The translations under genes were made by a program, and so were the position numbers. This document shows positions 1-9,554 of a stretch of 64,000 nt of DNA, piece after piece. Source of the DNA: Corynebacterium sp. KPL1814 (GTDB lineage Bacteria > Actinomycetota > Actinomycetes > Mycobacteriales > Mycobacteriaceae); NCBI RefSeq assembly GCF_000478175.1, contig NZ_KI515774.1, positions 473,949 through 537,948 on the forward strand. Direction: 5' to 3'. The stretch's first letter is position 1. Each line of letters opens with the position of its first letter. The notes below the pieces were generated by a model. It worked only from the letters and a program-made list of their open reading frames with translations. It was not told where the DNA came from and made no database searches.

Positions 1-2
1 CT

Positions 3-833
3 GGCTGCGCGGCAATTCGCGTCAACCCCGGCAACATTCGTGAATTTGATGGCCGCGTTAAGGAAGTGGCGAAGGCCGCTGGCGATGCGGGAATCCCCAT
101 CCGCATCGGCGTCAATGGCGGTTCGCTGGATAAGCGCCTGTTGGAAAAGTACGGCAAAGCCACCCCAGAGGCGCTCGTGGAGTCCGCTATCTGGGAGGCG
201 GGCCTGTTCGAGGAGCACGGCTTTGGCGATATCGCCATCTCCGTTAAGCACTCTGACCCAGTCCTGATGGTGGAGGCCTACCGCCAGCTGGCTGCGCAGA
301 CCGATTACCCACTGCACTTGGGTGTGACGGAAGCGGGCCCGAAGTTCATGGGCACCATTAAGTCCTCCGTCGCTTTCGGCGCCCTTTTGGCAGAAGGCAT
401 CGGCGATACGATTCGCGTCTCGCTGTCCGCCCCGCCGGAAGAAGAGGTCAAGGTGGGCGATCAAATTCTGCAGTCCTTCAACTTGCGCCCGCGCAAGCTG
501 GAAATCGTGTCTTGCCCGTCGTGTGGCCGCGCACAGGTGGACGTGTACAAGCTGGCGGAAGAAGTTACCGCCGGCCTCGAGGGCATGGAATTTCCCATCC
601 GCGTTGCTGTCATGGGTTGCGTTGTCAACGGACCCGGTGAGGCCCGTGACGCAGACCTGGGCGTGGCGTCCGGTAACGGAAAGGGCCAGATCTTCGTCAA
701 GGGCGAAGTGGTGCGCACAGTGCCGGAAGACAAGATCGTCGAAACCCTCATTGAAGAGGCAATGCGCATTGCAGATGAGCAAGGTCTCGAAGCCGTGGAC
801 GGCGCCAAGGCCGATGTCCGCGTGACGCAGTAA
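3..833 (+). CDS. ispG: 4-hydroxy-3-methylbut-2-enyl diphosphate synthase, 3' part
   Basis: Converts methylerythritol cyclodiphosphate to HMBPP in the non-mevalonate isoprenoid pathway, using a [4Fe-4S] cluster. The gene is cut by the window's left edge, and the frame is open from base 3 with no start codon in it that begins the protein. The first visible residues ([11 protein letters not shown]) are a conserved IspG stretch in the TIM-barrel. The C-terminal cluster domain is intact: SCPSCGR gives two cysteine ligands, [11 protein letters not shown] gives the third and the following Glu. A hairpin terminator follows at 866-902, so it ends its transcript before the penicillin-binding protein gene. 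The identification is secure. Confidence 0.97.
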   Translation, partial: GCAAIRVNPGNIREFDGRVKEVAKAAGDAGIPIRIGVNGGSLDKRLLEKYGKATPEALVESAIWEAGLFEEHGFGDIAISVKHSDPVLMVEAYRQLAAQTDYPLHLGVTEAGPKFMGTIKSSVAFGALLAEGIGDTIRVSLSAPPEEEVKVGDQILQSFNLRPRKLEIVSCPSCGRAQVDVYKLAEEVTAGLEGMEFPIRVAVMGCVVNGPGEARDADLGVASGNGKGQIFVKGEVVRTVPEDKIVETLIEEAMRIADEQGLEAVDGAKADVRVTQ

Positions 834-865
834 GAAGCGGAATCCTTCCACGCGCTAATTTTTAT

Positions 866-902
866 GGACTGCCCTGCACTTCGGTGTGGGGCAGTCCTTT
901 TT
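866..902 (+). terminator. Rho-independent terminator after ispG
   Basis: GGACTGCCC at 866-874 pairs with GGGCAGTCC at 889-897, with further pairing (GCAC/GTGT) inside, followed by five T. The ATG at 886, in frame with the next gene, lies within this hairpin, which argues against it being the start. Confidence 0.88.
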
Positions 903-930
903 GCTGCGTGCGCTGCTAATGTGCCAAAGC

Positions 931-2781
931 ATGAAGAAGTTATTCGCACTGGTTGCTACGGTCTCGCTTGCTGCAACTGGTGTGGTTGCTTGCACCCCTA
1001 AGCCCGTATCTGCAGAGCCGGTGGCAGAAGAGTTCATTGAAGGCATGGAGAGCCGAAATAACGAGGGCCTAGAGGAGCTGACAGATTCCCCCGATGATGC
1101 CACGCAGGCCCTCGATGCTACGTACTCGGGCTTGCAGGCAGAGGGTCTCGATATTGAGCTCGAGGGGGTAAAGCAGGACGAAACCGTGGCTACGGCGGAT
1201 TATAAGGTCACCTGGGATCTGCCCAAGGATCGCAGTTTGAGCTATACCACGCAGATGACCTTGACCAAGGCCGAAGATGAGTGGACGGTGCGGTGGAAGC
1301 CCAGCATTATTCACCCGGACTTGGGCGCGCACCAGCACTTGGAGCTGCGCGCATTGGAAGCCACGCGTGCCAGCGTCGTCTCCTCCAATGGGGTGGAGCT
1401 GATGAGTCCCGGGCTGAATTACCGCGTCGTCGTGGATACTAGCTCGCTTTCCGATGTCCGCCCCACGGCCTCCAAACTCAGCAGCGCCCTGGCTGCGGCT
1501 CACCGCGAGGACGATTCGATTGCGGAAATTGACGCCAAGGAGCTCGCCGAAAAGCTAGAAAAGGCAGATTCTTCCTATTCGGTGGGGCTTTATACAGAAG
1601 AGCAAGAGCCTGTTATCCGCGCCAAAATGGAAGGGATGGACGGTATCCGCATTAATGAGGAACCCGCTCTGGTGACCCGGGATCGAGGCCTCGCGCCCGA
1701 TCTCTTATCTCGCGTGCGCTCGGCCGTTAATGACGAGCTCGACGGCGAGACAGGTTGGTCCATCGCCGTCGTCAATGAAAATGGTGCGGCGCTTTCCGAT
1801 GTCGAAAAGCATGCGCCCGAGGCCGCCCCCTCGATCAAGGTCGGCTTGGATTATGACGTCCAACGCGCGGCACAAGAGGCGGTGGATCAGCGTTCGGACG
1901 CCCAAGCCATGCTGGTGGCAATCCGGCCTTCCAATGGCGATATTCTGGCGGTGGCGCAGACCGAGAAGGCGGACGAAGACGGCGATGTCGCCCTGCAAGG
2001 CCAATACCCGCCGGGCTCGGTTTTCAAGATCCTTACCGCCGCTGCGGGTGTGGACAAGCAAGACTTGACCACGGATACCATCGTTCCGTGCCCCGGTACG
2101 ATGAATATCTATGGCCGCGTGGTGACCAACTACAACGCGTTTTCGCTTGGCAATGTGCCGTTAAGCCAGGCCTTCGCTCAATCGTGCAACACCACCTTCG
2201 CCGATATTTCTACCAAGCTGACCCCCGGTGAGTTGAAGGAAACCGGCAAGAAGTTTGGCTTCGGGGTGGATTATGAAATCCCCGGGCTGACCACCACGAC
2301 CGGCTCGATTCCGGAGGGCAAGGAAGTACTGGAGCGTACCGAGGCAGGTTATGGGCAGGGCTACGACCTCGCTAGCCCATTCGGCATGGCTATGGTTTCT
2401 GCCTCTGTGGCAGCGGGGAAGACGCCAACGCCGAAGCTTATTGAGGGCCGCGAGACCAAGGCATCGGACAAGCCGGCGCAGATCTCCGAGGACGTGTTGA
2501 ATAACGTGCGCGGCATGATGCGACAGGTGGTTACCAGCGGTACCGCCCGCGGAATGCAAGCAGGCGGAACCATCTACGGTAAGACTGGTGAGGCCGAGAT
2601 CAATGAAGGCTCGCACGCGTGGTTTACGGGCTACCGGGAAGAAGACGATATCGCCTTCGCCACGCTCGTCGTGTTGGGCGGCGGCTCTGAATCTTCGGTA
2701 GCCATTACGGATAATTTCCTGCAGAAGTTGGATGATTACCGCTCGCGCCCCAATGATGGCCCAGCCCCCATGGTCGAGTAA
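931..2781 (+). CDS. Penicillin-binding protein (class B type, lipoprotein, MecA_N-like N-terminus)
   Basis: Probable peptidoglycan transpeptidase anchored on the outer face of the membrane; 616 aa from the ATG at 931. The first 21 residues form a lipoprotein signal ending in a GVVAC lipobox. An NTF2-like MecA_N-type domain follows (about 25-140), then a dimerisation region and a C-terminal transpeptidase domain. The three active-site motifs are visible: S363 in PGSVFK, QSCN (SxN) and GKTG. The in-frame ATG at 886 would add 15 residues, spoil the signal peptide and lie in the ispG terminator. C. glutamicum has a similar gene between ispG and map (PBP2b-like by my recollection). The transpeptidase call is firm; the exact paralogue name is not. 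Confidence 0.92.
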   Translation: MKKLFALVATVSLAATGVVACTPKPVSAEPVAEEFIEGMESRNNEGLEELTDSPDDATQALDATYSGLQAEGLDIELEGVKQDETVATADYKVTWDLPKDRSLSYTTQMTLTKAEDEWTVRWKPSIIHPDLGAHQHLELRALEATRASVVSSNGVELMSPGLNYRVVVDTSSLSDVRPTASKLSSALAAAHREDDSIAEIDAKELAEKLEKADSSYSVGLYTEEQEPVIRAKMEGMDGIRINEEPALVTRDRGLAPDLLSRVRSAVNDELDGETGWSIAVVNENGAALSDVEKHAPEAAPSIKVGLDYDVQRAAQEAVDQRSDAQAMLVAIRPSNGDILAVAQTEKADEDGDVALQGQYPPGSVFKILTAAAGVDKQDLTTDTIVPCPGTMNIYGRVVTNYNAFSLGNVPLSQAFAQSCNTTFADISTKLTPGELKETGKKFGFGVDYEIPGLTTTTGSIPEGKEVLERTEAGYGQGYDLASPFGMAMVSASVAAGKTPTPKLIEGRETKASDKPAQISEDVLNNVRGMMRQVVTSGTARGMQAGGTIYGKTGEAEINEGSHAWFTGYREEDDIAFATLVVLGGGSESSVAITDNFLQKLDDYRSRPNDGPAPMVE

Positions 2782-2832
2782 GTCGCGGCCTTGGGCGCGG
2801 TACCCGGATACTGCGCTACGCGGTATGAGGAC

Positions 2833-2838
2833 TACCAT
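2833..2838 (+). promoter_or_regulatory. Putative -10 element for map
   Basis: TACCAT lies 8 nt before the ATG at 2847 and there is no Shine-Dalgarno in that gap. This fits the leaderless architecture seen repeatedly in the window. Inferred. Confidence 0.4.
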
Positions 2839-2846
2839 GGGCAATT

Positions 2847-3716
2847 ATGAGTACTCGTGGAAAATTGAAGCCAGGTAAACCAACCCCCATCCGGCCCGTG
2901 CCAGATGACATCGAACGCCCGGAATACGTATGGAAAGATGAGGTACAAGAGGCCATTGGTGAGCCTTTTGTACAGTCTCCCGAAGTGATTGAGAAGATGC
3001 GGGAGGCCTGCAAGATCGCGGCCAACGCGCTGAAGGAAGCCGGCAAGGCCGTAAAGCCTGGCGTAACGACGGACGAGGTCGACCGCGTGGCGCACGAGTA
3101 TATGTGTGACCACGGTGCGTACCCGTCCACCTTGGGATACCGGGGCTTTACCAAGGGCACCTGTGTATCACTCAATGAAATCGTCTGCCACGGCATTCCG
3201 GATACCACCGTGATTGAAGAAGGTGACATCGTCAATATCGATGTCACCGCTTATAAGAACGGCGTGCACGGCGATAATAACGCCACCTTCTTGGCCGGTG
3301 ACGTATCAGAGGAGCACCGCCTCTTAGTAGAGCGCACCAAAGAGGCCACGATGCGCGGCATTAAGGCCGCAAAGCCTGGCCGCGAGATCAACGTTATCGG
3401 CCGCGTTATCGAGTCTTATGCAAAGCGCTTTGGCTACAACGTGGTGCGCGATTTCACCGGTCACGGCGTAGGACCCACCTTCCACAACGGGCTGGTGGTC
3501 TTGCACCACGATTCCACCACGTACCGCGATATCTTGGAACCGGGCATGACCTTGACGGTAGAGCCGATGATTAACCTGGGTTCGCTGGATTACGATATTT
3601 GGGACGATGACTGGACCGTGCAGAACCGGGACGGTAAGTTCACCGCCCAGTTTGAGCACACCTTGGTCATCACTGATGATGGCAATGAAATCCTGACCAT
3701 CCCAGATGAGGATTAA
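2847..3716 (+). CDS. map: Methionine aminopeptidase, type I
   Basis: Removes the initiator methionine from nascent cytosolic proteins. The protein has 289 aa, with an N-terminal extension of about 40 residues before the pita-bread fold, as in the longer actinobacterial MAPs. All five metal ligands are recognisable in order: the Asp of VNIDVT, the Asp of HGDNNATF, the His of TGHGVG, the Glu of VEPMIN and the Glu of QFEHTLV. The ATG at 2847 is the only reasonable start. It lies 65 bp after the penicillin-binding protein gene and ends with its own strong terminator. Confidence 0.96.
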   Translation: MSTRGKLKPGKPTPIRPVPDDIERPEYVWKDEVQEAIGEPFVQSPEVIEKMREACKIAANALKEAGKAVKPGVTTDEVDRVAHEYMCDHGAYPSTLGYRGFTKGTCVSLNEIVCHGIPDTTVIEEGDIVNIDVTAYKNGVHGDNNATFLAGDVSEEHRLLVERTKEATMRGIKAAKPGREINVIGRVIESYAKRFGYNVVRDFTGHGVGPTFHNGLVVLHHDSTTYRDILEPGMTLTVEPMINLGSLDYDIWDDDWTVQNRDGKFTAQFEHTLVITDDGNEILTIPDED

Positions 3717-3756
3717 TCGCTAGGGCCTTTCTTAAAAGGCTCTAGGCACGGCGAAA

Positions 3757-3814
3757 GCCGCCTCCCTAACCACTCGCGTGAATGAATACTCCGCGTGGTC
3801 GGGGAGGCGGTTTT
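3757..3814 (+). terminator. Terminator between map and mtr
   Basis: CCGCCTCCC (3758-3766) pairs with GGGAGGCGG (3802-3810), and a second pairing (ACCAC with GTGGT) extends the stem inward. TTTT follows at 3811-3814. It separates convergent genes; on the minus strand the flanking T-run is poor, so it mainly serves map. Confidence 0.85.
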
Positions 3815-3835
3815 AGCTATGGGGCTAAGGAAGCC

Positions 3836-5236
3836 TTAGTCCCATTCGAGGCCCAAGATGGCGTTTTCTACAACCTCGGGAAGGGCTGGGTGGATCCAGT
3901 ACTGCTTGCGGGCAAAGTCGCGCAGGTCGATCTTATAGGTCAGCACGGTAATCAGCTGCTGGATCAGGGTGGAAGACTGCGGGCCCATCAAGTGGGCGCC
4001 GAGGAGCTGGCCCGTCTTGCGATCCGCAATCAGCTTGCAAATACCCGTGGTATCTTCCATGGCCCAGCCGTAGGCCACGTCGCCGAAGTTTTGAATCTTC
4101 ACGGTGACATCGAAGCCCTGCTCCCGGGCTTCTTCTTCCTTCAAGCCCACCGTGGCGATCTGCGGGTGGGTGAAGATGGCAGCAGGAACGTTGTCGTGCG
4201 GAAGCTCCTGCAGATCCTCTGGGTGGAGCAGGTTGTGCTGGATGGTGCGGGCTTCGGCGTTGGCGACGTGCTTGAGCATGTAGGGCGAAGAGACATCGCC
4301 AAGCGCCCAGACGCCTTCTGCATCCGTGAGGCCATGAGCATCGGTGGAAATGCGGCCATTGTCTAGCAGCTTGATGCCGGCCTTGTCCACATCCATGAGA
4401 TCGCCATTCGGCTTGCGGCCGGTGGCAACCAGGATTGCGTCTGCCTCGAGGGTCTCGCCATTGTCGAGCTCGAGCTTCACGCCCTGGTCGGTTTCTTCCA
4501 GCTTGGTGCCGTTAGCAATCCGCACATCAAAACGCTCGCGGGCAATGTCGTTAAAGCGCGAGGAGAGATCGGAATCGAGGTGGCGGAGCAACGTCTCGCT
4601 GCGGTTGACCACGGTGACCTTGGTACCGAGGCCATCGAAGACGTGGGCAAATTCCATGGCGATATAGCCGCCGCCCACGATGATCAGGCTTTCTGGTTGG
4701 CGGTCCATCCGCATGATGTCTTCGTTGGTGTAGTACTTCACGCCGGAATTGGCGTAGACCTCAGGGATTACCGGGCGGGAGCCAGTAGCGACGACGATCT
4801 GATCGGCGCTGACGACGTGATCGCCGGTCTGGATGGTCTTAGGGCCAACGAAGCGAGCGTGCTCGTCGTAGACGGTGATATTTGGGGTCTTGTCGCCGCG
4901 GCGGTAGTCCTCACCGCTTTGGGCGATCTGGTCGATGCGGTTGTGGAAGACGCGCTCCACAATGGAGCTCCACTCCACGTTGTTGACTTGGGCATCAATG
5001 CCAAGACGCTCGCCTTCGCGAGCGGCGAGGGCGACATCGGCGGCGTAGACGTACATCTTGGTGGGGATGCAGCCGACGTTCAAGCAGGTGCCACCGAAAC
5101 GGCCCTTTTCGATGATGGCAATCTTCTTATCGTGAAAGTCGCGGTTAGCAATGGAGTTGCCGGAACCGGTGCCGATGATGATGAGGTCGTAGTGTTCCTC
5201 TGCGGCAGGAGTATTTGCTGTATCAATTGTGGTCAT
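3836..5236 (-). CDS. mtr: Mycothione reductase
   Basis: FAD/NADPH-dependent reductase that regenerates mycothiol, the low-molecular-weight thiol of Actinobacteria, from its disulfide; 466 aa. The N-terminal FAD site is IIIGTGSGNS, and the redox-active disulfide is C51/C56 in GGTCLNVGC. The NAD(P)-binding glycine motif is IIVGGGYIAMEFA and the second FAD motif lies near ALGDV. The C-terminal dimerisation domain holds the catalytic HPALPEVVE. The GTGSGN start of the FAD motif and overall pattern fit Mtr better than lipoamide dehydrogenase, but the two families are close. It lies 35 bp upstream of a hydrolase gene that may be transcribed with it. Confidence 0.9.
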   Translation of the reverse strand: MTTIDTANTPAAEEHYDLIIIGTGSGNSIANRDFHDKKIAIIEKGRFGGTCLNVGCIPTKMYVYAADVALAAREGERLGIDAQVNNVEWSSIVERVFHNRIDQIAQSGEDYRRGDKTPNITVYDEHARFVGPKTIQTGDHVVSADQIVVATGSRPVIPEVYANSGVKYYTNEDIMRMDRQPESLIIVGGGYIAMEFAHVFDGLGTKVTVVNRSETLLRHLDSDLSSRFNDIARERFDVRIANGTKLEETDQGVKLELDNGETLEADAILVATGRKPNGDLMDVDKAGIKLLDNGRISTDAHGLTDAEGVWALGDVSSPYMLKHVANAEARTIQHNLLHPEDLQELPHDNVPAAIFTHPQIATVGLKEEEAREQGFDVTVKIQNFGDVAYGWAMEDTTGICKLIADRKTGQLLGAHLMGPQSSTLIQQLITVLTYKIDLRDFARKQYWIHPALPEVVENAILGLEWD

Positions 5237-5271
5237 ATCTGTACCTTAATCTATGTGTCCAATTCGGATAT

Positions 5272-6309
5272 TTATGCTGGTGTAGGGGCATCCACGATGG
5301 TGGGAAGCCAGGCATCGCACGCTGCGAAGGCCTCTTCTAAGGGTTGGGGGAGGGACAAAAAGACATCGTGGCGCGCGCCTTCGATGGAATGCAGCGTGTA
5401 GTGGGCATTGAGCTCTTTCGCCCACCGCCGGGTCTGGGCGACATCGATGATGCAATCGGCGTGATTAACCGCATCGCAGTACGGAGTTCCCAATAGGGAG
5501 CGGGTAGATTGCAGCGTCAATACGGGGACCCCAGCATTAATGCGGCCGCTGTGTATGGCATCGAAACCGTGGAATACGGCGGCTAGCCATCCGATATATT
5601 TCTTATGCCCGGCTAGGGGCTTCATGCTGAGGTCGTAGTCCCATTCGCCGTAGAAGTCCCTGTGCACCGATTCGCCATAGGCAGTGAGGTTGCCCCCAGG
5701 TAAGGCGGTCTTGGGTGCGATTTTGGCGGCGGAATATATGACAGGCTTCAGCGCGGAGACCGCCCAACCGGGAACGCCCATCATGTCGAGCCAAGGGCTA
5801 TTGAGGATTAGTCCTTTCAGGCGGGAGAAGCGCTCCGCATCATGGCGGCGTAAAAAATCCATCCACAGCGGCGCAATCAGGCCTCCGGTGGAGTGGGCCA
5901 TAACGATTACCTTGTCGTTTGCAATGGCATCGAGGGCCGCGGAAAGATCCGCGTAATATAAGGCCAAATCCGAAACGTAGTGCCAAGACTGGCCTGGCCG
6001 ATGCGAGCGGCCGCATTTGCGCAGGTCAACCGCGTAAAAGTCATAGCCTTGCGCCGCAAAGTGTTCTGCAACGTGTGAGTGAAAGAAGTGGTCAGTCATC
6101 CCGTGCAGCCACACCAAGGCCGGGCGGGAAGGCGATGAAGAATCGGCAGAGCCCGCCGCCGCGGAGCCTTCAGCCGAGCCTGGCATATAGCGGACGAGGG
6201 TGGTGACAACTTCCCCCTCGCCATCGGGATCGGGACCAAGGTCGAGGGTGGCTGATTGAAAATCGGGGCCGAGCATATCGGGCCCCCATGACGGAGTTGC
6301 TGTAGCCAT
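5272..6309 (-). CDS. Alpha/beta hydrolase, serine aminopeptidase S33 / monoacylglycerol lipase-like
   Basis: A 345-aa cytosolic hydrolase. The oxyanion-hole segment is VWLHGMTDHF, the nucleophile elbow is AHSTGG, and the late catalytic His is in EGARHDVFLS, all in the expected order. The substrate cannot be read from sequence; lysophospholipase or esterase is the usual annotation. The start ATG has a TAGACT box only 6 nt upstream, suggesting a leaderless mRNA. It precedes mtr on the same strand with a 35-bp gap, a gene pair I recall from C. glutamicum. Confidence 0.82.
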   Translation of the reverse strand: MATATPSWGPDMLGPDFQSATLDLGPDPDGEGEVVTTLVRYMPGSAEGSAAAGSADSSSPSRPALVWLHGMTDHFFHSHVAEHFAAQGYDFYAVDLRKCGRSHRPGQSWHYVSDLALYYADLSAALDAIANDKVIVMAHSTGGLIAPLWMDFLRRHDAERFSRLKGLILNSPWLDMMGVPGWAVSALKPVIYSAAKIAPKTALPGGNLTAYGESVHRDFYGEWDYDLSMKPLAGHKKYIGWLAAVFHGFDAIHSGRINAGVPVLTLQSTRSLLGTPYCDAVNHADCIIDVAQTRRWAKELNAHYTLHSIEGARHDVFLSLPQPLEEAFAACDAWLPTIVDAPTPA

Positions 6310-6315
6310 GACACG

Positions 6316-6321
6316 AGTCTA
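6316..6321 (-). promoter_or_regulatory. -10 element (TAGACT) of the hydrolase gene
   Basis: On the minus strand TAGACT is followed by 6 nt and then the ATG at 6309, with no ribosome-binding site. This is the leaderless pattern. Confidence 0.55.
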
Positions 6322-6377
6322 GTCAACTCTAGGGGCTCGCTACGGGAGCTGCGTGACCTGCCATTATTTCCGCACAA

Positions 6378-6393
6378 TGTGAAGTGTATTACA
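6378..6393. promoter_or_regulatory. Candidate GlxR (cAMP receptor-type) operator upstream of mqo
   Basis: TGTGAAGTGTATTACA matches the corynebacterial GlxR pattern TGTGA-N6-TCACA with one mismatch in the outer arms. It lies about 200 bp before mqo and about 70 bp upstream of the divergent hydrolase gene, so it could serve either. Sequence match only. Confidence 0.5.
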
Positions 6394-6594
6394 CGACGTC
6401 CTATATTGTGGTGACCAGGGTGGGGGAGAAAAACCAATCGAGAAAAGAAAAGCGTAAGGTAAGGCGTTAATGCGTGACACATCGGCAGGTTGTCTGTGCA
6501 AAACAGTCGCGGTGTGGGGCGCAAAGCGCTTAAAATATATGGTGCAGAATGCGCCGATGTATATAAATTTTCAATCCGAAGAGGTTATAACACA

Positions 6595-8091
6595 GTGTCC
6601 TCAGCAAAGAAGACAGCACAAGTTGTAGATGAGGTTGATGTCGCACTGGTCGGTGCCGGCATCATGAGCGCCACCTTGGGCGCTATGCTCCGCGAGCTGG
6701 AGCCGAGCTGGACCCAGATGATCTTTGAGCGCCTTGATGGCCCCGCCCTGGAATCCTCCTCCCCATGGAATAACGCCGGTACCGGTCACTCCGCTCTGTG
6801 CGAGCTCAACTACACGCCAGAGAAGAACGGCCGCATCGATATCTCTAAGGCGATTGCAACTAACGAGAAGTTCCAGAAGTCGCGCCAGTTCTGGTCCCAC
6901 CAGCTCAACAATGGCATCCTGACTGAACCCAGCGAGTTCATCAACCCAGTCCCGCACGTGTCCTTCGCGCAAGGTGAAATCCAGGCGGACTACTTGAAGC
7001 GCCGCTACGAGGTGCTGAGTGAAAAGCACATGTTCCCCGGCATGCAGTTCTCTGATGATGAATCCACCTTTGCGGAGAAGCTGCCGCTCATGGCAGAGGG
7101 CCGCGACTTTTCCAATAAGGTCGCTATCTCTTGGACCGAAGTTGGCACCGACGTGAACTTCGGCGCCCTGGCCAAGCAGTTCCTGACCGCGGCGCGCGCA
7201 TCTGGCACGGAGATCCGTTACGGCCACGAGGTCTTCGATATCGACCGCGACGGAAATGACTGGAAGGTTTATTCCAAGAATAAGCACACCGGCGATATCA
7301 CCGTGGTGAAGGCGAAGTTCGTCTTCGTCGGTGCCGGCGGCTACGCCCTGGACTTGCTCCGCAAGGCAAAGGTGAAGGAAGTCGCAGGCTACGCCGGATT
7401 CCCCATTTCCGGTCTGTGGTTGCGTGCCAAGAACCCGGAGCTCATTGAGCAGCATCAAGCCAAGGTTTACGGTAAGGCTGCGGTGGGTGCTCCTCCGATG
7501 TCCGTGCCGCACTTGGATACTCGCGTTATCGACGGCGAGAAGGGCCTGCTCTTTGGCCCGTACGGCGGCTGGAGCCCGAAGTTCTTGAAGAAGGGTTCCT
7601 ACCTGGATCTCTTCAAGTCCATCCGCCCGGATAACATCACCTCCTACCTGGGCGTTGCCGTGCAGGAATTCGGCCTGACAAAGTACCTCATTGATGAGGT
7701 GCGCAAGGACTTCTCTGACCGCGTTGATTCCCTCCGCGAATACGTTCCGAATGCGAAGGAAAGCGACTGGGAGACCGTGATTGCCGGCCAGCGCGTACAG
7801 GTCATCAAGCCTGCAGGTGCACCGCGTTTCGGTTCCCTCGAGTTTGGTACCGCATTGGTCAATAACCAGGAAGGCAATATTGCCGGTCTGCTCGGTGCCT
7901 CTCCGGGTGCTTCCATTGCCCCAGCCGTCATGCTGGAGCTGCTGGAGCGTTGCTTTGGCGAGCGCATGATTGACTGGAGCGATAAGATTCGCGAGATGGT
8001 CCCGTCCTATGGCATGAAGCTAGCCAATGATGAGGACTTCTACAACGAGATGTGGGAATACACCCAGAAGACGCTGAAGCTGGAGCGCTAA
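6595..8091 (+). CDS. mqo: Malate:quinone oxidoreductase
   Basis: FAD-dependent, membrane-associated enzyme that oxidises malate to oxaloacetate and passes electrons to menaquinone, the main route in corynebacteria. It has 498 aa from the GTG at 6595, close to the roughly 500 aa of C. glutamicum Mqo. The FAD motif VALVGAGIMSATLG sits near the N-terminus and the conserved SPWNNAGTGHSALCELNY stretch follows. The frame is open back to an ATG at 6490, but the added 35 residues do not belong to the family. A purine-rich GAAGAGG precedes the GTG, and TATAAA at 6562-6567 is a possible -10. A terminator follows. Confidence 0.96.
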   Translation: MSSAKKTAQVVDEVDVALVGAGIMSATLGAMLRELEPSWTQMIFERLDGPALESSSPWNNAGTGHSALCELNYTPEKNGRIDISKAIATNEKFQKSRQFWSHQLNNGILTEPSEFINPVPHVSFAQGEIQADYLKRRYEVLSEKHMFPGMQFSDDESTFAEKLPLMAEGRDFSNKVAISWTEVGTDVNFGALAKQFLTAARASGTEIRYGHEVFDIDRDGNDWKVYSKNKHTGDITVVKAKFVFVGAGGYALDLLRKAKVKEVAGYAGFPISGLWLRAKNPELIEQHQAKVYGKAAVGAPPMSVPHLDTRVIDGEKGLLFGPYGGWSPKFLKKGSYLDLFKSIRPDNITSYLGVAVQEFGLTKYLIDEVRKDFSDRVDSLREYVPNAKESDWETVIAGQRVQVIKPAGAPRFGSLEFGTALVNNQEGNIAGLLGASPGASIAPAVMLELLERCFGERMIDWSDKIREMVPSYGMKLANDEDFYNEMWEYTQKTLKLER

Positions 8092-8125
8092 AACGCCTTC
8101 GGCTTGAGGCTAAGTCCTCGGCCGT

Positions 8126-8160
8126 GCCCTCCACGCAGAACGTATTGCGCGGAGGGCTTT
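8126..8160 (+). terminator. Terminator after mqo
   Basis: GCCCTCCACGCA pairs with TGCGCGGAGGGC (one mismatch) around a short loop, followed by TTT at 8158-8160. It lies between the convergent mqo and selO. Confidence 0.78.
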
Positions 8161-8196
8161 GTGCTGCGCACCCCCTGAATTCGGGGTACCAGAAAA

Positions 8197-9553
8197 TTAG
8201 GTACCGCAGTAGGTGAGAAAACCTGCAAGCCCATTCGGGTCGGGCTGTTCGTAGGGCGGATGCGGCTCCCACGGGTGGGTCACGGCGTAAAGGAGCTCAG
8301 TAAAGGGCTTAATATCGCCAGCCTCGGCGGCGCGCAGCGCGGCTTCGACGGCCATGTTGCGGGAAATAACCCGGGGCATGGCAGCATCCACGGCATCCGG
8401 GGCGGGGTGAGTGGCTAGGTAGCTATCCAGGAAGTCCGTACCTGTGAAGAGCTCTTGGGCAGGAAGGGTGTGGCCGCGGGCGGCATCGGCAAGCGCACGG
8501 TGCGCCAACGTGATATCCGGGCGAGATAGCTGCATCGCCGTAAGGTAGGCTGAGGCGACCTCGGTGGTGGTATCGAGGGCCGCGGCTATATCGCTGCGGC
8601 GTTGGGTGGCGAATTTCGCCTGGAACCCATTGATGGCCTCTTGCGCGAAGTCGACCCCGGCATTGATATCGGCATCGAAAAGCGGCACCAGCGATTCCGC
8701 GAGCCGGGCAAGGTTCCAGCCCAGGATGGCTGGTTGATTGCCAAAGGCATAGCGTCCCTGCTGGTCAATGCTGGAAAATACCGTATCGGGAGAGTAGGAC
8801 TCCATAAAGGCACAAGGGCCATAATCAATGGTTTCGCCGGAGATGGTGGTGTTATCCGTATTCATCACCCCGTGGATAAAACCCAAGCGCATCCACGAAG
8901 ACACGGTGGCTATCTGGCGGTCCATCACCCCCCTGGAAGAATTTCCGGTAATCTGCCCCAGGATAGTGGCGCGCGATGGCGTAGTCCGCGAGATCCCGGA
9001 GGTGGCCGGACTGAGCAGCATAGTGAAAAGTACCGACCCGGATATGGCTGGCCGCCACGCGGACCAGGACACCCGCCGGCTGCACATGGCCGCGCTGGAT
9101 GGGCCGGCCGGTAGAAATCACGGCGAGGGAACGCGTGGTGGGCACGCCGAGAGCATGCATGGCCTCAGAAATCAGGTATTCGCGCAGCATGGACGAGAGG
9201 GTGCCGCGGCCATCAGCACCCAGGCGGGAATAGGGGGTTAGCCCCGTGCCCTTGGCGTGGAGATCCCACAGTGTGCCGTCTTTTTCCACCTCGCCCAAGA
9301 GCATGGCCCGGCCATCGCCCATCTGCGGGTTGAAGGAGCCGAATTGGAAACCGGAATAAGCCATGGCATGCCCGCCGCCGCGGCCCAAGAGGAAATCCAG
9401 GCCGTCTGCAGAGCGCAGCCAGTCCGTATCGAGGCCCAGCTGTCGGGCCAGCTCCTCATTGAGGACTACGAGCTTAGGATCCGGTTGTTGCTCGCCCTGC
9501 GTTGCCGCCACTAAGTCCGGCAGGTGCTTTGCATAGTCGTGGTGTAGGTTCAT
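8197..9553 (-). pseudogene. selO: SelO/YdiU-family protein AMPylase, frameshifted
   Basis: SelO is a pseudokinase-fold enzyme that transfers AMP to protein hydroxyl groups. The N-terminal half starts at the ATG at 9553 (with GGAGGT as ribosome site) and runs through HAKGTGLTPYSRLGADGRG and VAASHIRVGTF. The C-terminal half, with GFIHGVMNTDN and the DYGPCAF metal motif, is in another frame. The switch falls at a run of six C on the plus strand (8928-8933). Removing one base there joins YRKFFQ to GVMDRQ and gives a normal family sequence of about 451 aa. As read, the first frame ends at 8852, before the catalytic loop. It is either a recent pseudogene, a slippage site or a sequence error. It starts 2 nt after phzF ends. 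Confidence 0.85.
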
Positions 9554-9554
9554 T

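Noticed and set aside
4580..5401. Plus-strand frame overlapping mtr
   Set aside because: Antisense to mycothione reductase, which has all family motifs on the minus strand.
8171..8186. CCCC-TGAATTC-GGGG hairpin after mqo
   Set aside because: Short and without a T-run; the stronger hairpin at 8126-8160 already accounts for termination.
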